Shown one piece after another: positions 52,507 through 62,142 of a stretch of DNA of 64,000 bases. This DNA comes from UBA5336 sp038745855 (GTDB lineage Bacteria; Pseudomonadota; Alphaproteobacteria; Caulobacterales; Hyphomonadaceae). The position numbers and the translations under genes are program-made. The stretch lies in the NCBI GenBank assembly GCA_038745855.1, contig JBCDLC010000011.1, forward strand, positions 13,253 to 77,252. Direction: 5' to 3'. Each line of letters begins with the position of its first letter. Within the stretch, counting starts at the first letter, position 1. The notes under the pieces were generated by a model. It searched no databases, was not told where the DNA came from, and saw only the letters and a list, made by a program, of their open reading frames with translations.

Positions 52507-53190
52507 ATGCAACAGACTGCCCGTTTCTCGCGCACCAACGCATCCCGGAAAGCCGGATTTGGCATCCGTCTCAATCCTGTTCTGAACCTGCTGAGCGGTG
52601 ATACCGTCGGCATGATGGCCGGGCGCGATCTTGCCTACGAAGACGCGGCGCGGTTCGGGCTGGCCTGCCTTGATCCCATCGCCAATACACCTCAGAATCA
52701 TGTCGTCAGTCTGATTGCTGACGCAGCTGCCCTTTCGCGTTCCAGCGCGAAGGATGACAGGCCGATCCACGTCCCCGTTCCGCTGACGGCGCTTACGTCG
52801 AGAGGCTTTGCCGCTGCCTGCAGACGTGCTGCCGAACGGTCATGCTTGTGCCCACAGGAGCTTGTCCTCGATGTTGTCGACAGCGCCATTTTTCATAGAA
52901 ACACCGATGTCATGGCGCGACTGTACGCGTTGCATGGTCTGGGATTTCGCATCGGGATCGACGCACGACAGACGTGGGATGCGCCCCATGCGGATGGGAT
53001 TGGCCTGCTGGTCGAGCGGATCACGATACGCGGCTGGGCGATTGAACACGATCGTTCCCTGGAGGACAGCATCGAAGCCGCCTCCAATGCCGGTGTGGAG
53101 ATCATTGCCGAGCGTCCCTATTGGCGAGACGGTCCTTGGCTCGCCGATCTGGGCGTTACCTGCGCCATCAATCCGCGACGGGACGCCTGA
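52507..53190 (+). CDS. degenerate EAL-like domain protein
   Basis: A 227-residue protein resembling the EAL phosphodiesterase fold but without its active site: NPVLNLLSGDTVGMMAGRDL corresponds to the N-terminal EAL strand region where Glu-Ala-Leu is expected, and ELVLDVVDSAIF then LYALHGLGFRIGIDA to the LEITES and DDFG regions; the usual metal-binding acids are not conserved. It is thus unlikely to cleave cyclic-di-GMP and may be a protein-binding or nucleotide-sensing relic. Assignment is by pattern only. Confidence 0.55.
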   Translation: MQQTARFSRTNASRKAGFGIRLNPVLNLLSGDTVGMMAGRDLAYEDAARFGLACLDPIANTPQNHVVSLIADAAALSRSSAKDDRPIHVPVPLTALTSRGFAAACRRAAERSCLCPQELVLDVVDSAIFHRNTDVMARLYALHGLGFRIGIDARQTWDAPHADGIGLLVERITIRGWAIEHDRSLEDSIEAASNAGVEIIAERPYWRDGPWLADLGVTCAINPRRDA

Positions 53191-53254
53191 CAGCGAACGG
53201 CTGCTGGGGGCCGTCAATACAGCGCTAAGGTTGAGCTGATAGCTCTGCCCCGGA

Positions 53255-53527
53255 TTAGTTCATCAGCTTGAGCCATTCACGCGCAGCTTTTTGGGCTTCA
53301 CGTATTTCACCGTCGCTCATCTGGTCTGCTATTTCCTGGCGCAGGACTTTGGCTTCCTCAACGCCCTTTGACGCTGCAAGATTGAACCATTTGTGTGCAG
53401 CAATCAGGTCCATCGCGACATCTTCCCCAAGGGAATATGCCAGGCCAGCCTGGTAAAGCGCTTCGGGCTCTGATGTCCCGTCCAGCCCCCCGCAGGGCAA
53501 CTCGATACTCATCTCTGCGAACGGCAT
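53255..53527 (-). CDS. Sel1-like repeat protein
   Basis: A 90-residue protein with a Sel1-type helical pair (PEALYQAGLAYSLGEDVAMDLIAAHKWFNLAA) and a downstream charged helix with EIREAQKAAREWLKLMN. Such small SLR proteins are frequent in this class and have unknown roles. Start ATG 53527; a second ATG at 53512 is possible. Confidence 0.75.
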   Translation of the reverse strand: MPFAEMSIELPCGGLDGTSEPEALYQAGLAYSLGEDVAMDLIAAHKWFNLAASKGVEEAKVLRQEIADQMSDGEIREAQKAAREWLKLMN

Positions 53528-53791
53528 GTTCGTCTTCCTTCAACACCCGGGCTCCGCCTGGCCTCTTGGCCATGTGCTGTGAGCCGCACCCTGCCACCGC
53601 CCATCCGGTGACAAGCCCAAGCATGCCGTCTTGTTTTTTCGGTATGGTTAATTTCCAGGTTGCCCGGACGGTTTTTGGTTAACAGATCGGCCGGTTTCAT
53701 TGACTGGAACTTCACCGGCGATGCTGGCATGGGTGAAGGCAACGCGGGTCAGCCGCGTCACACATCAGCATGCAAGCCACGAAGACGCGCC

Positions 53792-54733
53792 ATGGCACCT
53801 CACTTCCAACCGATTTCCTTTCACGGCCACCACGATCACCCCGAAGCATTTGCCGATTTGCTCGGGTCGTCTTTCAGGGAGACGGGCTTTGCCGTGATTG
53901 CCGACCATCCGGTCAGCCCATCCATCATCGATCGGGCAACCACTGCGGCGAAAGCGTTCTTCGCCCTGCCTGCGCATGTGAAGGCGCAGTATGACGACAA
54001 GGCAAACGGTGGGCAGCGCGGCTACACCGCGTTCGGAACCGAGAATGCGAAGGGAGAAACGCGCGCGGACCTCAAGGAATTCTGGCACAGGGGCCGAACA
54101 GCGCCACCGGGCCACGACATGGAAGGTGTGATGCGGCCGACCCCGCCGGTCCCGGAAGTCGACGGCTTTGACACTGCAACCGCAGAGCTTTTCCAAGCCC
54201 TCGACGCGATGGGGCTCGATCTCCTCACCGCGGTCGCCCGCCATCTCGGTCTGGACTCCGACTGGTTCACGCCGCGCGTCATCGAAGGCAATTCCATCCT
54301 GAGGCTCCTGCACTATCCGCCTCAGACCGAACCTGCGCCGAAGGGCGCTGTCCGGGCTGCAGCCCACGAAGACATCAATGTCATCACGCTCCTGCTCGGC
54401 GCCGAAGAAGCGGGGCTCGAAGTCAAGCACCGGTCTGGCGCGTGGCTGGCCATCAATCCGCCGCCTGGTGCATTGGTCGTGAACATCGGCGATATGCTGG
54501 ACCGGTTGACCGGGGGCGTATTGCCGTCAACCACACACCGCGTTGTCAACCCAACGCAGGACCGTCTCGGCCACGCCCGCTATTCCATGCCGTTCTTCCT
54601 GCACTTTGCACCTGGTGTCGTCCTGCAGACCCTGCCCCAGTGCCTTGCAGAGGGCGGGCGGGCCGAACCGCCGATCACCGCAAACGACTATCTTCTGGAA
54701 CGGCTTCGGGAAATCGGTCTCATCAAGGCCTGA
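53792..54733 (+). CDS. 2-oxoglutarate/Fe(II) oxygenase, isopenicillin N synthase-like
   Basis: A 313-residue non-haem iron oxygenase. Fe ligands His and Asp are in AAHEDINVITLL (about 192-203), the distal His in STTHRVVNP (about 250) and the 2-oxoglutarate/substrate site in ARYSMPFFLHF. N-terminal helical cap includes VIADHPVSP and FFALPAHVKAQY. ATG 53792 fits family starts. The substrate is unknown; these proteins are common in alphaproteobacteria. It is convergent with ppx (22-base gap). Confidence 0.93.
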   Translation: MAPHFQPISFHGHHDHPEAFADLLGSSFRETGFAVIADHPVSPSIIDRATTAAKAFFALPAHVKAQYDDKANGGQRGYTAFGTENAKGETRADLKEFWHRGRTAPPGHDMEGVMRPTPPVPEVDGFDTATAELFQALDAMGLDLLTAVARHLGLDSDWFTPRVIEGNSILRLLHYPPQTEPAPKGAVRAAAHEDINVITLLLGAEEAGLEVKHRSGAWLAINPPPGALVVNIGDMLDRLTGGVLPSTTHRVVNPTQDRLGHARYSMPFFLHFAPGVVLQTLPQCLAEGGRAEPPITANDYLLERLREIGLIKA

Positions 54734-54755
54734 TCGAAGCGCCTCTGAACACCTT

Positions 54756-56255
54756 TCACCGAAAGATAATGCGCGGGACGAGCCCGAGCTCCTTTGCAGC
54801 CTGTGCGTGCCGGTCGACCACCGTTTCCGAAACCATATCCCGGTCCCCAGCGCTCACGATGAGCGTGAAGTCTCCACCCATGCGGCCGAGCTTTGCACGC
54901 GCGAGTATCGCGGCCGAACGACCCGAGAAGATCGCCCCCAGCCGCATGATACGGCCAAGCTGCCGTGCACGCGCTTTCTGGCTATCGTCCATGAGACCCC
55001 GGTGCGCCTTTGGAGGGACAAACCGGCGCCGATACCGAATACCAACGGCGTAAGCCACGAAGGCGCGCTCGGTGTGGTCAATTCCCGCATAGGACGCCCA
55101 GAGCGCTTGCTCATAGGCCATGTCGGCCCTGTGATCGGGATGGTACCGGCCCGCACTATCGGCCAGCAGGCACGCGACCTTGTAGAGCCGTGCGTCGCGA
55201 CGCCGGCTGCCGAAGCAAGGCGCTTCAACCTCGAACACATGGGAGAGAAACGCATAAAGGGCCTGCCCGAAATCGACTTGGTGCGTGTCGAGCCGCAGGA
55301 ACGCTGCCGCCCCATCGTGCAGCGGGTCAGCGTGGAGCGTTTCGGACTGTGTCTCGCCCAGATGCTCCCGAACGACGCCCTCGCGCAGGCCCATCGATGA
55401 GATGACCGCACGCTTGGCACCCGACTGGCGCATGAGTTCATCCAGGACTGTCGCAGAAAGCGGCAACTTCGCGCTTCGCCGTCCGGCAATCGCCTGCTTC
55501 AGAGGCTCCATGCTCGGATCCGCTTTCCTTACGTCAAAAATATGCGCGACGGTATCGGACACCGCCTTTGCATCCAGCGTGTAGGCGTGCAGCACCTTGA
55601 GGGGATACCCCTGCAGATGCATGGCAACCTTTGCCATCGACCGCCATGCACCGCCAACGACATAAAGCGTCTGCGGTTCGGTCGAGACAAGATCAGATGC
55701 CTTGATGACTGTACGAATTTTCTTGCGGATGTCGCGCTCCGACGCGTCGAGCAAATGCTCGATGGCGAGCGGGCCGAGCATATGCGTCTCTCCCGAAATA
55801 TGCTCAGCATGACCTACGGGAAAAAGTTCCATGCTGGAGCCGCCAAGGTCTGCCACCAACCCTTTAGGCGCGTGGAAACCGGCCTTGACCCCCAGGGCCG
55901 AGATCCGCCCCTCATCCGGTCCGGACAAAACAGTGACGGGGGCCCCGATCGCCGCTTCGGCTTGCCGGGTGAAATCTGCGCCATCCACAGCCACCCGGAC
56001 AGCAGCCGTTGCCACCACCCGCACCTCCGAGACGCCTAGCCCGTCGAGAATGCGCCGAAACCGGTGCAGGGCCTTTATCGCCGAGATCCAGCCGGTTGGA
56101 GAAAGGCGCAGGGTCCAGGCAAGCCCTGCCCCCAGCCCAGCCATCACCTTCTCATTGAAACGCGGCAAGATCGCTGCCCGCCAGGTCTCGAAGATGACCA
56201 TTCGGACCGTGTTCGATCCGATATCGACAACGGCGACCCGGCCTTGGCTCGTCAT
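54756..56255 (-). CDS. ppx: exopolyphosphatase, Ppx/GppA family (copy 2)
   Basis: A 499-residue Ppx with full C-terminal extension. Phosphate loops: VAVVDIGSNTVRMVIFE and GLVADLGGSSMELFPV; VATAAVR in between; C-terminal HD-like part with DSAGRYHPDHRADMAYEQAL. It degrades polyphosphate made by the adjacent Ppk. Its ATG overlaps the ppk stop by 4 bases, so synthesis and degradation enzymes are cotranscribed. Compare with the shorter paralog at 25288-26424. Confidence 0.93.
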   Translation of the reverse strand: MTSQGRVAVVDIGSNTVRMVIFETWRAAILPRFNEKVMAGLGAGLAWTLRLSPTGWISAIKALHRFRRILDGLGVSEVRVVATAAVRVAVDGADFTRQAEAAIGAPVTVLSGPDEGRISALGVKAGFHAPKGLVADLGGSSMELFPVGHAEHISGETHMLGPLAIEHLLDASERDIRKKIRTVIKASDLVSTEPQTLYVVGGAWRSMAKVAMHLQGYPLKVLHAYTLDAKAVSDTVAHIFDVRKADPSMEPLKQAIAGRRSAKLPLSATVLDELMRQSGAKRAVISSMGLREGVVREHLGETQSETLHADPLHDGAAAFLRLDTHQVDFGQALYAFLSHVFEVEAPCFGSRRRDARLYKVACLLADSAGRYHPDHRADMAYEQALWASYAGIDHTERAFVAYAVGIRYRRRFVPPKAHRGLMDDSQKARARQLGRIMRLGAIFSGRSAAILARAKLGRMGGDFTLIVSAGDRDMVSETVVDRHAQAAKELGLVPRIIFR

Positions 56256-58507
56256 GACCGGCGCTTGGTGGGACTCTTGGGCGCCAGTCGGGGCGGCAGC
56301 GAAACTTCAATTGCGTTCCCCCGGCCCGATAAGCTTGGGTTTTCCATGAAATGCTCGTGGGCGCTGAACGCCGCCGCCGGACCGGCTCCATCCGTGCCGC
56401 CTTGGGCCTCTTCCCTGGCCTTCGGCGGGCGCATTCGCGCATAGGTGCCATCCCCTTTCATGATCCAACTTTGGGCGTCGTCGTTGATGTTGGCGACCAT
56501 GATCTGGTTGAGAACTTGGCGGTGGACGGTGGGGGTGAGGACCGGAATGAGCGACTCGACCCGGCGTTTGAGATTGCGCTGCATCCAATCCGCTGAAGAG
56601 ATGAACACCTTGGCCTTCGAAGAGGGCAACGCCGCACCATTCGCAAAGCAGACGATCCGTGCATGCTCAAGGAAGCGGCCAACGATCGATTTCACGAGAA
56701 TGGTCTCGGATAATCCGGGCACTCCGGGGCGCAGCCCGCAAATCCCGCGGATGATGAGTGTAATCGGAACCCCTGACTGGCTCGCCCGGTAGAGCGCGTC
56801 GATGACGTCATTATCGACGAGAGAGTTCATCTTGGCCCAGATCCCAGACGGCTTCCCTTCACGAGCATTTTCCGCCTCAGCCTCGATCATCTCGATCAGG
56901 TCGCGCTCTAGCGTGATCGGCGACATGGCGATTTCCTCGAAATCGGGCCCGATCTCCGGCGGCTCGCGATAGGCCGTCACAAAGTTGAAGAGCTTCGTCG
57001 CGTCCCGGCCCAGCGCTTCGTCAGCAGTGAACAATGAGAGGTCTGTGTAGATCCTGGCGGTGATGGGATGGTAATTCCCGGTGCCGTAGTGGGTGTAGTA
57101 CCGGAGCGCGTCCCCCTCTTTCCGGACGACCTGGGCGACTTTTGCGTGGGTCTTGTACTCGATGAAGCCGTAGACGACCTGCACGCCAGCCCGCTCCAGA
57201 TCCCGCGCAAGACGCAAGTTCGCTTCCTCGTCGAACCGCGCCTTGATCTCCACTAGGGCCGTGACGTTCTTGCCTGCTTCTGCGGCCTCGATCAGCGCCG
57301 CGACAATGGGCGAATTCGCGTTCGTCCGATAAAGCGTCTGCTTGATCGAAACAACGTTCGGATCCTTGGCGGCCTGGCGAACGAATTCAACGACAACATC
57401 GAAGCTCTCATAAGGGTGATGCACCAGAATATCCTTGGCGCGAATGGCGGCGAAACAGTCCCCACCCATTTCCCGGATCCGTTCCGGATACCGGGGCTCG
57501 AAGGGTGGAAACAGGAGTTCCGGATAGTCGTCGGTGATCAATTCGCTAAGGCTCGACATACCAAGTATACCGTCCGTAAGCACCAGGTCCTGGGGCTCGC
57601 TCTCGATCTCCCGCAGGATGAGCTCCCGCAGGTCTTCTGGCGCACCGGCCTCAAGCTTGATCCGGACAATCCGGCCCCGCCGCCGTTGCTTGAGCAGGAT
57701 CGCGAACTCCTGAAGCAGGTCTTCGGCCTCTTCTTCGATTTCGATATCGCTGTCGCGCACCACACGGAAAACGCATTGACCGGTCCGCTCATAGCCCGGG
57801 AAAAACTGGTCAGTGAAGAGGAGCAGCAAGGACTCAAGCGGGAGATAGCGGCTCTCCCGGGGTTTCTTGGAAGGCAGCTTCACAAACCGGGGCGCAAAAG
57901 CCGGCAGGGGAAGAAGACCGGTCAATTGGCGGCCCTCGTCAGCGCCTTCTAGCGAGACGGCAACTGCGAACCCCAGGTTGGGAATGAATGGAAAGGGGTG
58001 GGCGGGGTCGACGGCCAGGGGCGTTACGATCGGAAACAATCGCTGCTCAAAATACGTCTTCAAAAAGCTATGATCGGCCTTCGTCAGATGGCTGTTGTCC
58101 AGCACATGGATGCCGGCGCCTGCCAATTCGGTTTTCAGTGTCTTCCAGCGCTTTTGCTGGGCCTTCATCAGGTCTGCCGCCGCAGCTTCCACGGCTGCCA
58201 CCTGTTCGGCAGGCGTCATGCCATCCTGGCTTGGCCGCGTGATACCGGCGCGCACCTGTTCGCGAAGACCCGCATACCGGACCATGTAGAATTCATCGAG
58301 GTTGCTTGCCGAAATCGACAGGAAACGCAGCCGTTCAAGAAGGGGGTGCGCAGGGTTGGCCGCCTCTTCCAGGACGCGCTCATTGAAAGCTAGCCAGGAC
58401 AATTCGCGATTTATGAACCGGCCGGGCGACGCCATGATCGCCGCCGCCGTAGGCCGCTCCTTCTCGCTTACCGCCAGCTCTCGATCACTCATCCGCTTCT
58501 TCGCCAT
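56252..58507 (-). CDS. ppk: polyphosphate kinase 1
   Basis: Makes polyphosphate from ATP. The 751-residue protein has FINRELSWLAFNERVLEEA near the start, SASNLDEFYMVR, LYRTNANSPIVAAL, the first catalytic His in EYKTHAKVAQV, HYGTGNYHP, RGICGLRPGVPGLS and the second in RFLEHARIVCF. The N-terminal start is ATG 58507 (overlaps hdaA by 23 bases) or ATG 58492. It is cotranscribed with hdaA upstream and ppx downstream. Confidence 0.96.
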   Translation of the reverse strand: MAKKRMSDRELAVSEKERPTAAAIMASPGRFINRELSWLAFNERVLEEAANPAHPLLERLRFLSISASNLDEFYMVRYAGLREQVRAGITRPSQDGMTPAEQVAAVEAAAADLMKAQQKRWKTLKTELAGAGIHVLDNSHLTKADHSFLKTYFEQRLFPIVTPLAVDPAHPFPFIPNLGFAVAVSLEGADEGRQLTGLLPLPAFAPRFVKLPSKKPRESRYLPLESLLLLFTDQFFPGYERTGQCVFRVVRDSDIEIEEEAEDLLQEFAILLKQRRRGRIVRIKLEAGAPEDLRELILREIESEPQDLVLTDGILGMSSLSELITDDYPELLFPPFEPRYPERIREMGGDCFAAIRAKDILVHHPYESFDVVVEFVRQAAKDPNVVSIKQTLYRTNANSPIVAALIEAAEAGKNVTALVEIKARFDEEANLRLARDLERAGVQVVYGFIEYKTHAKVAQVVRKEGDALRYYTHYGTGNYHPITARIYTDLSLFTADEALGRDATKLFNFVTAYREPPEIGPDFEEIAMSPITLERDLIEMIEAEAENAREGKPSGIWAKMNSLVDNDVIDALYRASQSGVPITLIIRGICGLRPGVPGLSETILVKSIVGRFLEHARIVCFANGAALPSSKAKVFISSADWMQRNLKRRVESLIPVLTPTVHRQVLNQIMVANINDDAQSWIMKGDGTYARMRPPKAREEAQGGTDGAGPAAAFSAHEHFMENPSLSGRGNAIEVSLPPRLAPKSPTKRRS

Positions 58508-59216
58508 CCTCGCCCAGATCGCCCGTGTCGCCCAAAACCTCGCGCGCTATCGGTACCGTAAGGCTTCTACCGGTGCCAGAGACCGCCGCGCACAATTCGA
58601 GTGCCAGGGTTTCGATCGCGGCATAGTCGCGGGGCACGCGCTTTTCGAGGTAGGTCCAGACATCGTCGGGCAAGCCAACATGCCGGGCGTGACAAGCCGT
58701 TTCGATGAGATCTCGCACCATGCTCTCTCCCGGCAGGTCGAGATGGGCAACGGTCATGGCTTTCAGCCTGGACACAAGGTCAGGCTGGCGCGCTGTCCAG
58801 GCGATGGGCGATGCTGCCGCCGTCAAAAGCACGCGGGCACCGTTCGAACGCGCCTGGTTGAGTAGGTGTAGCAGGCGGTCATCATCCAGCCCGGTATCGG
58901 CGTCATCAAGAGCAGTCGCCCTTCTCGCAAAGGCGTCGAGTTCGGCGAGCGGAGCGGCGTTGAAGGCTTGCGGGCCAATCACCTCGCCATTGTAGCGATA
59001 GGCCCACGCGGCCGCGAGGGTCGAACGGCCAGACCGCTCTGGACCTACCAGGCAAAGCCACGGCAGCGGCCACGTCTCGGTGGACTGGATCTGATCGACC
59101 GCCTGACGGTTTGCAGGGCCAATGACGAGGTCACCGAAGCTCGGCTCTATCGATGAAAAATCGAACGCGTACTGCATTGGCGGCGGGATGGTTGTCTTCG
59201 GATCCGTCAGTTGCAT
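58485..59216 (-). CDS. hdaA: HdaA-like DnaA-related protein (replication initiation regulator)
   Basis: A 243-residue AAA+ protein related to DnaA but lacking its DNA-binding domain IV. N-terminal QYAFDF (about residues 15-20) resembles the sliding-clamp-binding motif of Hda proteins, followed by a P-loop-like GPERSGRSTLAAAW (about 58-71). Hda with the beta clamp stimulates DnaA-ATP hydrolysis, limiting re-initiation. It precedes ppk in the same order as in Caulobacter. Confidence 0.85.
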   Translation of the reverse strand: MQLTDPKTTIPPPMQYAFDFSSIEPSFGDLVIGPANRQAVDQIQSTETWPLPWLCLVGPERSGRSTLAAAWAYRYNGEVIGPQAFNAAPLAELDAFARRATALDDADTGLDDDRLLHLLNQARSNGARVLLTAAASPIAWTARQPDLVSRLKAMTVAHLDLPGESMVRDLIETACHARHVGLPDDVWTYLEKRVPRDYAAIETLALELCAAVSGTGRSLTVPIAREVLGDTGDLGEDGEEADE

Positions 59217-59234
59217 CCTTTTGCCAAGGCCAGC

Positions 59235-60269
59235 TTAAGGCGCACCCACAGTCGACGAGGTCAGCACCCAGCCCGAAGGATCGGGATCCAGCGCCACGCC
59301 GCGCTGGCGGAGTTCGCTCTGCAGGCGGGTGACGTCCTCGCCAGCAAAGGCAAAGCGGACCATGGCCCCATCCCTCGCAATGGCAAGCGTCTGGAAGTCG
59401 GAGACAAGCGGCGAGCGGATCAGAGCGCCGCGAAGGGCGTTCCATTCGGCGATCGATGTGTAGAGGATGCTGGCACTGGCGAGAGATTTCACATCCGATC
59501 GGATGATGGCTTCGCGTTTCCAGATCTCGCCCAGATAGGCCGTGGAAGCGGTCACCGCCTCCTCAAGGGTGAGGACAGGGTTGGTCGTTCCCAACGCCCG
59601 CTGCCCCTGGGGCGTAATGAGTGACAAACGGACCCTGTAAGCGCCCTCCTCGCCCAATAGCTGCGCCATGATTGCGCGTTTGGCCGATGCCGCATCGATT
59701 TCGGGCTTCAGGTCTGTCCAGGTCGAACGGGGCCCATAGAACAGCCCTGCCGCGGTTATGTACTGGGCCAGAGCACCGGGATCGGCTTCGGGCCAACTCG
59801 CCTGCCAATCGGTGACAGCCTCTCCGCCGCCCACCGGAACCATCAGGGCCAGGGGCGCCTGGCGGTCGAGATAGGGAACGCCGCGCTCGTCGAGAAAGGC
59901 CCTCACCGTCCTCGGGTTCAGCACGACAGACATGACCCCGACGTACCGCCCGCCCCCACGGGTCTCCTCTTCCACGTCCACCGCAGCGGTCAACGTCTCG
60001 GCCACGGTCTGATCGATGAACAGCCCGCCATTGGCCTGTCGGTCCTCAAAGAGCGTGATCTTCTGGATGAACCGCCTCGAGCCCTCGAGCCGCGCCGCCG
60101 CAAGGGCCTGTCGCTGCGCCTCGATCACGCTCGGCGCCGTTTCATCCACAGGTATTCCCTTCACCGTGTAGACCGACCGGATATCGGCCTCGGCAGCCGG
60201 AACGGCGTGGGTGGCCCACAAGCCAAGAGCGGTGCAGGCCACCAGCAAACGAACCCAAGTGCGAATCAT
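59235..60269 (-). CDS. DUF2066 domain secreted protein
   Basis: A 344-residue periplasmic protein with a signal peptide (MIRTWVRLLVACTALGLW, cleavage near VPAAEA) and a DUF2066 region: DIRSVYTVKGIPVDETAPSV, ARLEGSRRFIQKI, YVGVMSVVLNPRTVRAFL and a C-terminal segment with SWPEADPGALAQYITAAGL. Function unknown; conserved next to hdaA in this class. ATG 60269 with GAGGG upstream gives the signal peptide. Confidence 0.87.
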   Translation of the reverse strand: MIRTWVRLLVACTALGLWATHAVPAAEADIRSVYTVKGIPVDETAPSVIEAQRQALAAARLEGSRRFIQKITLFEDRQANGGLFIDQTVAETLTAAVDVEEETRGGGRYVGVMSVVLNPRTVRAFLDERGVPYLDRQAPLALMVPVGGGEAVTDWQASWPEADPGALAQYITAAGLFYGPRSTWTDLKPEIDAASAKRAIMAQLLGEEGAYRVRLSLITPQGQRALGTTNPVLTLEEAVTASTAYLGEIWKREAIIRSDVKSLASASILYTSIAEWNALRGALIRSPLVSDFQTLAIARDGAMVRFAFAGEDVTRLQSELRQRGVALDPDPSGWVLTSSTVGAP

Positions 60270-60430
60270 GTCTGTGAGCCCTCTCTTTTCTCGAGCTTCT
60301 AGCAGTCTCGTCCCGTCGCCGGAACCGCCGGTGGACCGTGTCCACAGATGTCGGCGCAGATAAGGCAATGAACCGGCAAACACCCGCCGAACCCTTGGCG
60401 CCGGGCAGAGCGCCATGATAGGCGCCTGCC

Positions 60431-61483
60431 ATGACAGACACGAACGCCAAAACGCCTGGAGCGGCACCACTCACCTACCAGTCATCGGGTGTCGACATCG
60501 CGGCCGGGAACGCACTGGTCGACGCCATCGGGCCCATGGCCAAGACCACCGCGCGGGCAGGCGTCATGGGCGCGCTAGGCGGGTTTGGCGCCCTCTTCGA
60601 CCCGAAAGGTGCAGGCTTCAAAGACCCCGTCCTCGTCTCAGGAACCGACGGTGTTGGCACAAAGCTCATGCTCGCCTTCGCAACCGGTCGCCACGATACA
60701 ATCGGGATCGACCTCGTCGCCATGTGCGCAAACGATGTCCTCTGCCAGGGCGCCGAACCCCTGTTCTTCCTCGACTATTTCGCCACCGGACGCCTCGAAT
60801 CCGGCATCGCAGAAGCCGTCATCTCAGGCATCGCAGAGGGCTGCAAGCGCGCCGGCTGCGCCCTCGTCGGTGGCGAAACAGCCGAAATGCCCGGCATGTA
60901 TCCCGAAGGTCACTACGACCTCGCGGGCTTCGTCGTCGGCGCGGCAGAGCGCGGTACCCTCCTGCCGGCAACCCAGGCGATGACCGCCGGCGACGTTCTC
61001 ATCGGCCTAGGCAGTTCCGGTCCCCACTCGAACGGATATTCCCTGATCCGGCGATGCGTCGAGCGGGCCGGGCTCGCCTATTCCGACCCGGCACCCTGGA
61101 CCAATGCAGCTGTCGGCGACGCGCTGCTCGAACCGACACGGCTCTACGCCGGCAGCGTCCTCCCCCTCATCAAGTCAAAGAGCCTCAAGGGCCTCGCCCA
61201 CATCACCGGTGGCGGCCTGACAGAGAACATCCCGCGCATGCTGCCTCAGGGTGACCCCCAATCCCTGGTCGCGAAAATTGACGAGACAGCGTGGACCCCG
61301 CCCGCCGTGTTCCAGTGGTTGCAAGACACCGGACAGATCCCGGACGAGGACATGCGCCGCACGTTCAACATGGGGATCGGAATGGTCCTTTGCGCCGCTG
61401 AAAGCGATGCGGCCAGCATCCTCGACGCCCTCTCCGAGATGGGCGAGGATCCGGTCGTGATCGGCGCCCTGGCACCGGAATGA
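60431..61483 (+). CDS. purM: phosphoribosylformylglycinamidine cyclo-ligase (AIR synthase)
   Basis: Fifth step of purine synthesis. The 350-residue ATP-dependent ligase has LTYQSSGVDIAAGNALV, VSGTDGVGTKLMLA, LVAMCANDVLCQGAEPLFFLDY, ALVGGETAEMPGMY and HITGGGLTENIPRML. Its stop overlaps purN. The 161-base gap to the divergent DUF2066 gene is the likely promoter region. Confidence 0.97.
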   Translation: MTDTNAKTPGAAPLTYQSSGVDIAAGNALVDAIGPMAKTTARAGVMGALGGFGALFDPKGAGFKDPVLVSGTDGVGTKLMLAFATGRHDTIGIDLVAMCANDVLCQGAEPLFFLDYFATGRLESGIAEAVISGIAEGCKRAGCALVGGETAEMPGMYPEGHYDLAGFVVGAAERGTLLPATQAMTAGDVLIGLGSSGPHSNGYSLIRRCVERAGLAYSDPAPWTNAAVGDALLEPTRLYAGSVLPLIKSKSLKGLAHITGGGLTENIPRMLPQGDPQSLVAKIDETAWTPPAVFQWLQDTGQIPDEDMRRTFNMGIGMVLCAAESDAASILDALSEMGEDPVVIGALAPE

Positions 61484-62142
61484 GCGACGCGGCAGACAGG
61501 ACCCGGCTCGCCATTCTGATCTCCGGCCGCGGATCAAACATGTCGGCGGTGCTGGAAGCGGCCAAGGACCCGGCCTATCCTGCAGAGCCGGTGCTCGTTC
61601 TCGCAAATCGCCCGGGCGCGAAGGGGCTGGAGATCGCTGCGGAAGCTGGCATCGCAGCCGTGGCGATCGACCACAAACCCCATGGCAAGGACCGCGAAGC
61701 CTTCGAACGCGCCATGCAGGACGTCCTGCTCGCCCATGGCACCGAATTCGTGGCGCTCGCCGGTTTCATGCGGGTTTTGACCCCGTGGTTCGTGCACCAG
61801 TGGTCCGGCCGGATGGTCAACATCCACCCCTCCCTCCTCCCGAAATACAAGGGGCTCGACACCCATGCCCGCGCCATCGAAGCAGGCGACCGGGAAGCGG
61901 GGTGTACCGTGCATTGGGTGTCAGAGGGGGTCGATGAGGGCAACATCATCGGGCAGGCACGCGTGCCCATTGTCGAGGGCGATACCCCGGACACGCTCGC
62001 CGCGCGCATCCTCCCCGAAGAGCATCGGCTCTATCCAAAAGCCCTTGCGCAAGCGATCCTCGACTGGCGCGCACGCCGAGACAGCGCCGGAACGCGCCGG
62101 TCACGACAAGGTCCGCTCACTCGCCGGCAATCTCGCCAATGA
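61480..62142 (+). CDS. purN: phosphoribosylglycinamide formyltransferase
   Basis: Formyl-THF-dependent third step of purine synthesis. The 220-residue protein has ISGRGSNMSAVLEAA, FMRVLTPWFV, VNIHPSLLPKYKGLDTHARAI (catalytic Asn and His) and GCTVHWVSEGVDEGNII (catalytic Asp). Starts in the purM stop (ATGA). The last 26 bases overlap the convergent ABC transporter gene; the C-terminus is Arg-rich and probably dispensable. Confidence 0.95.
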   Translation: MSDAADRTRLAILISGRGSNMSAVLEAAKDPAYPAEPVLVLANRPGAKGLEIAAEAGIAAVAIDHKPHGKDREAFERAMQDVLLAHGTEFVALAGFMRVLTPWFVHQWSGRMVNIHPSLLPKYKGLDTHARAIEAGDREAGCTVHWVSEGVDEGNIIGQARVPIVEGDTPDTLAARILPEEHRLYPKALAQAILDWRARRDSAGTRRSRQGPLTRRQSRQ

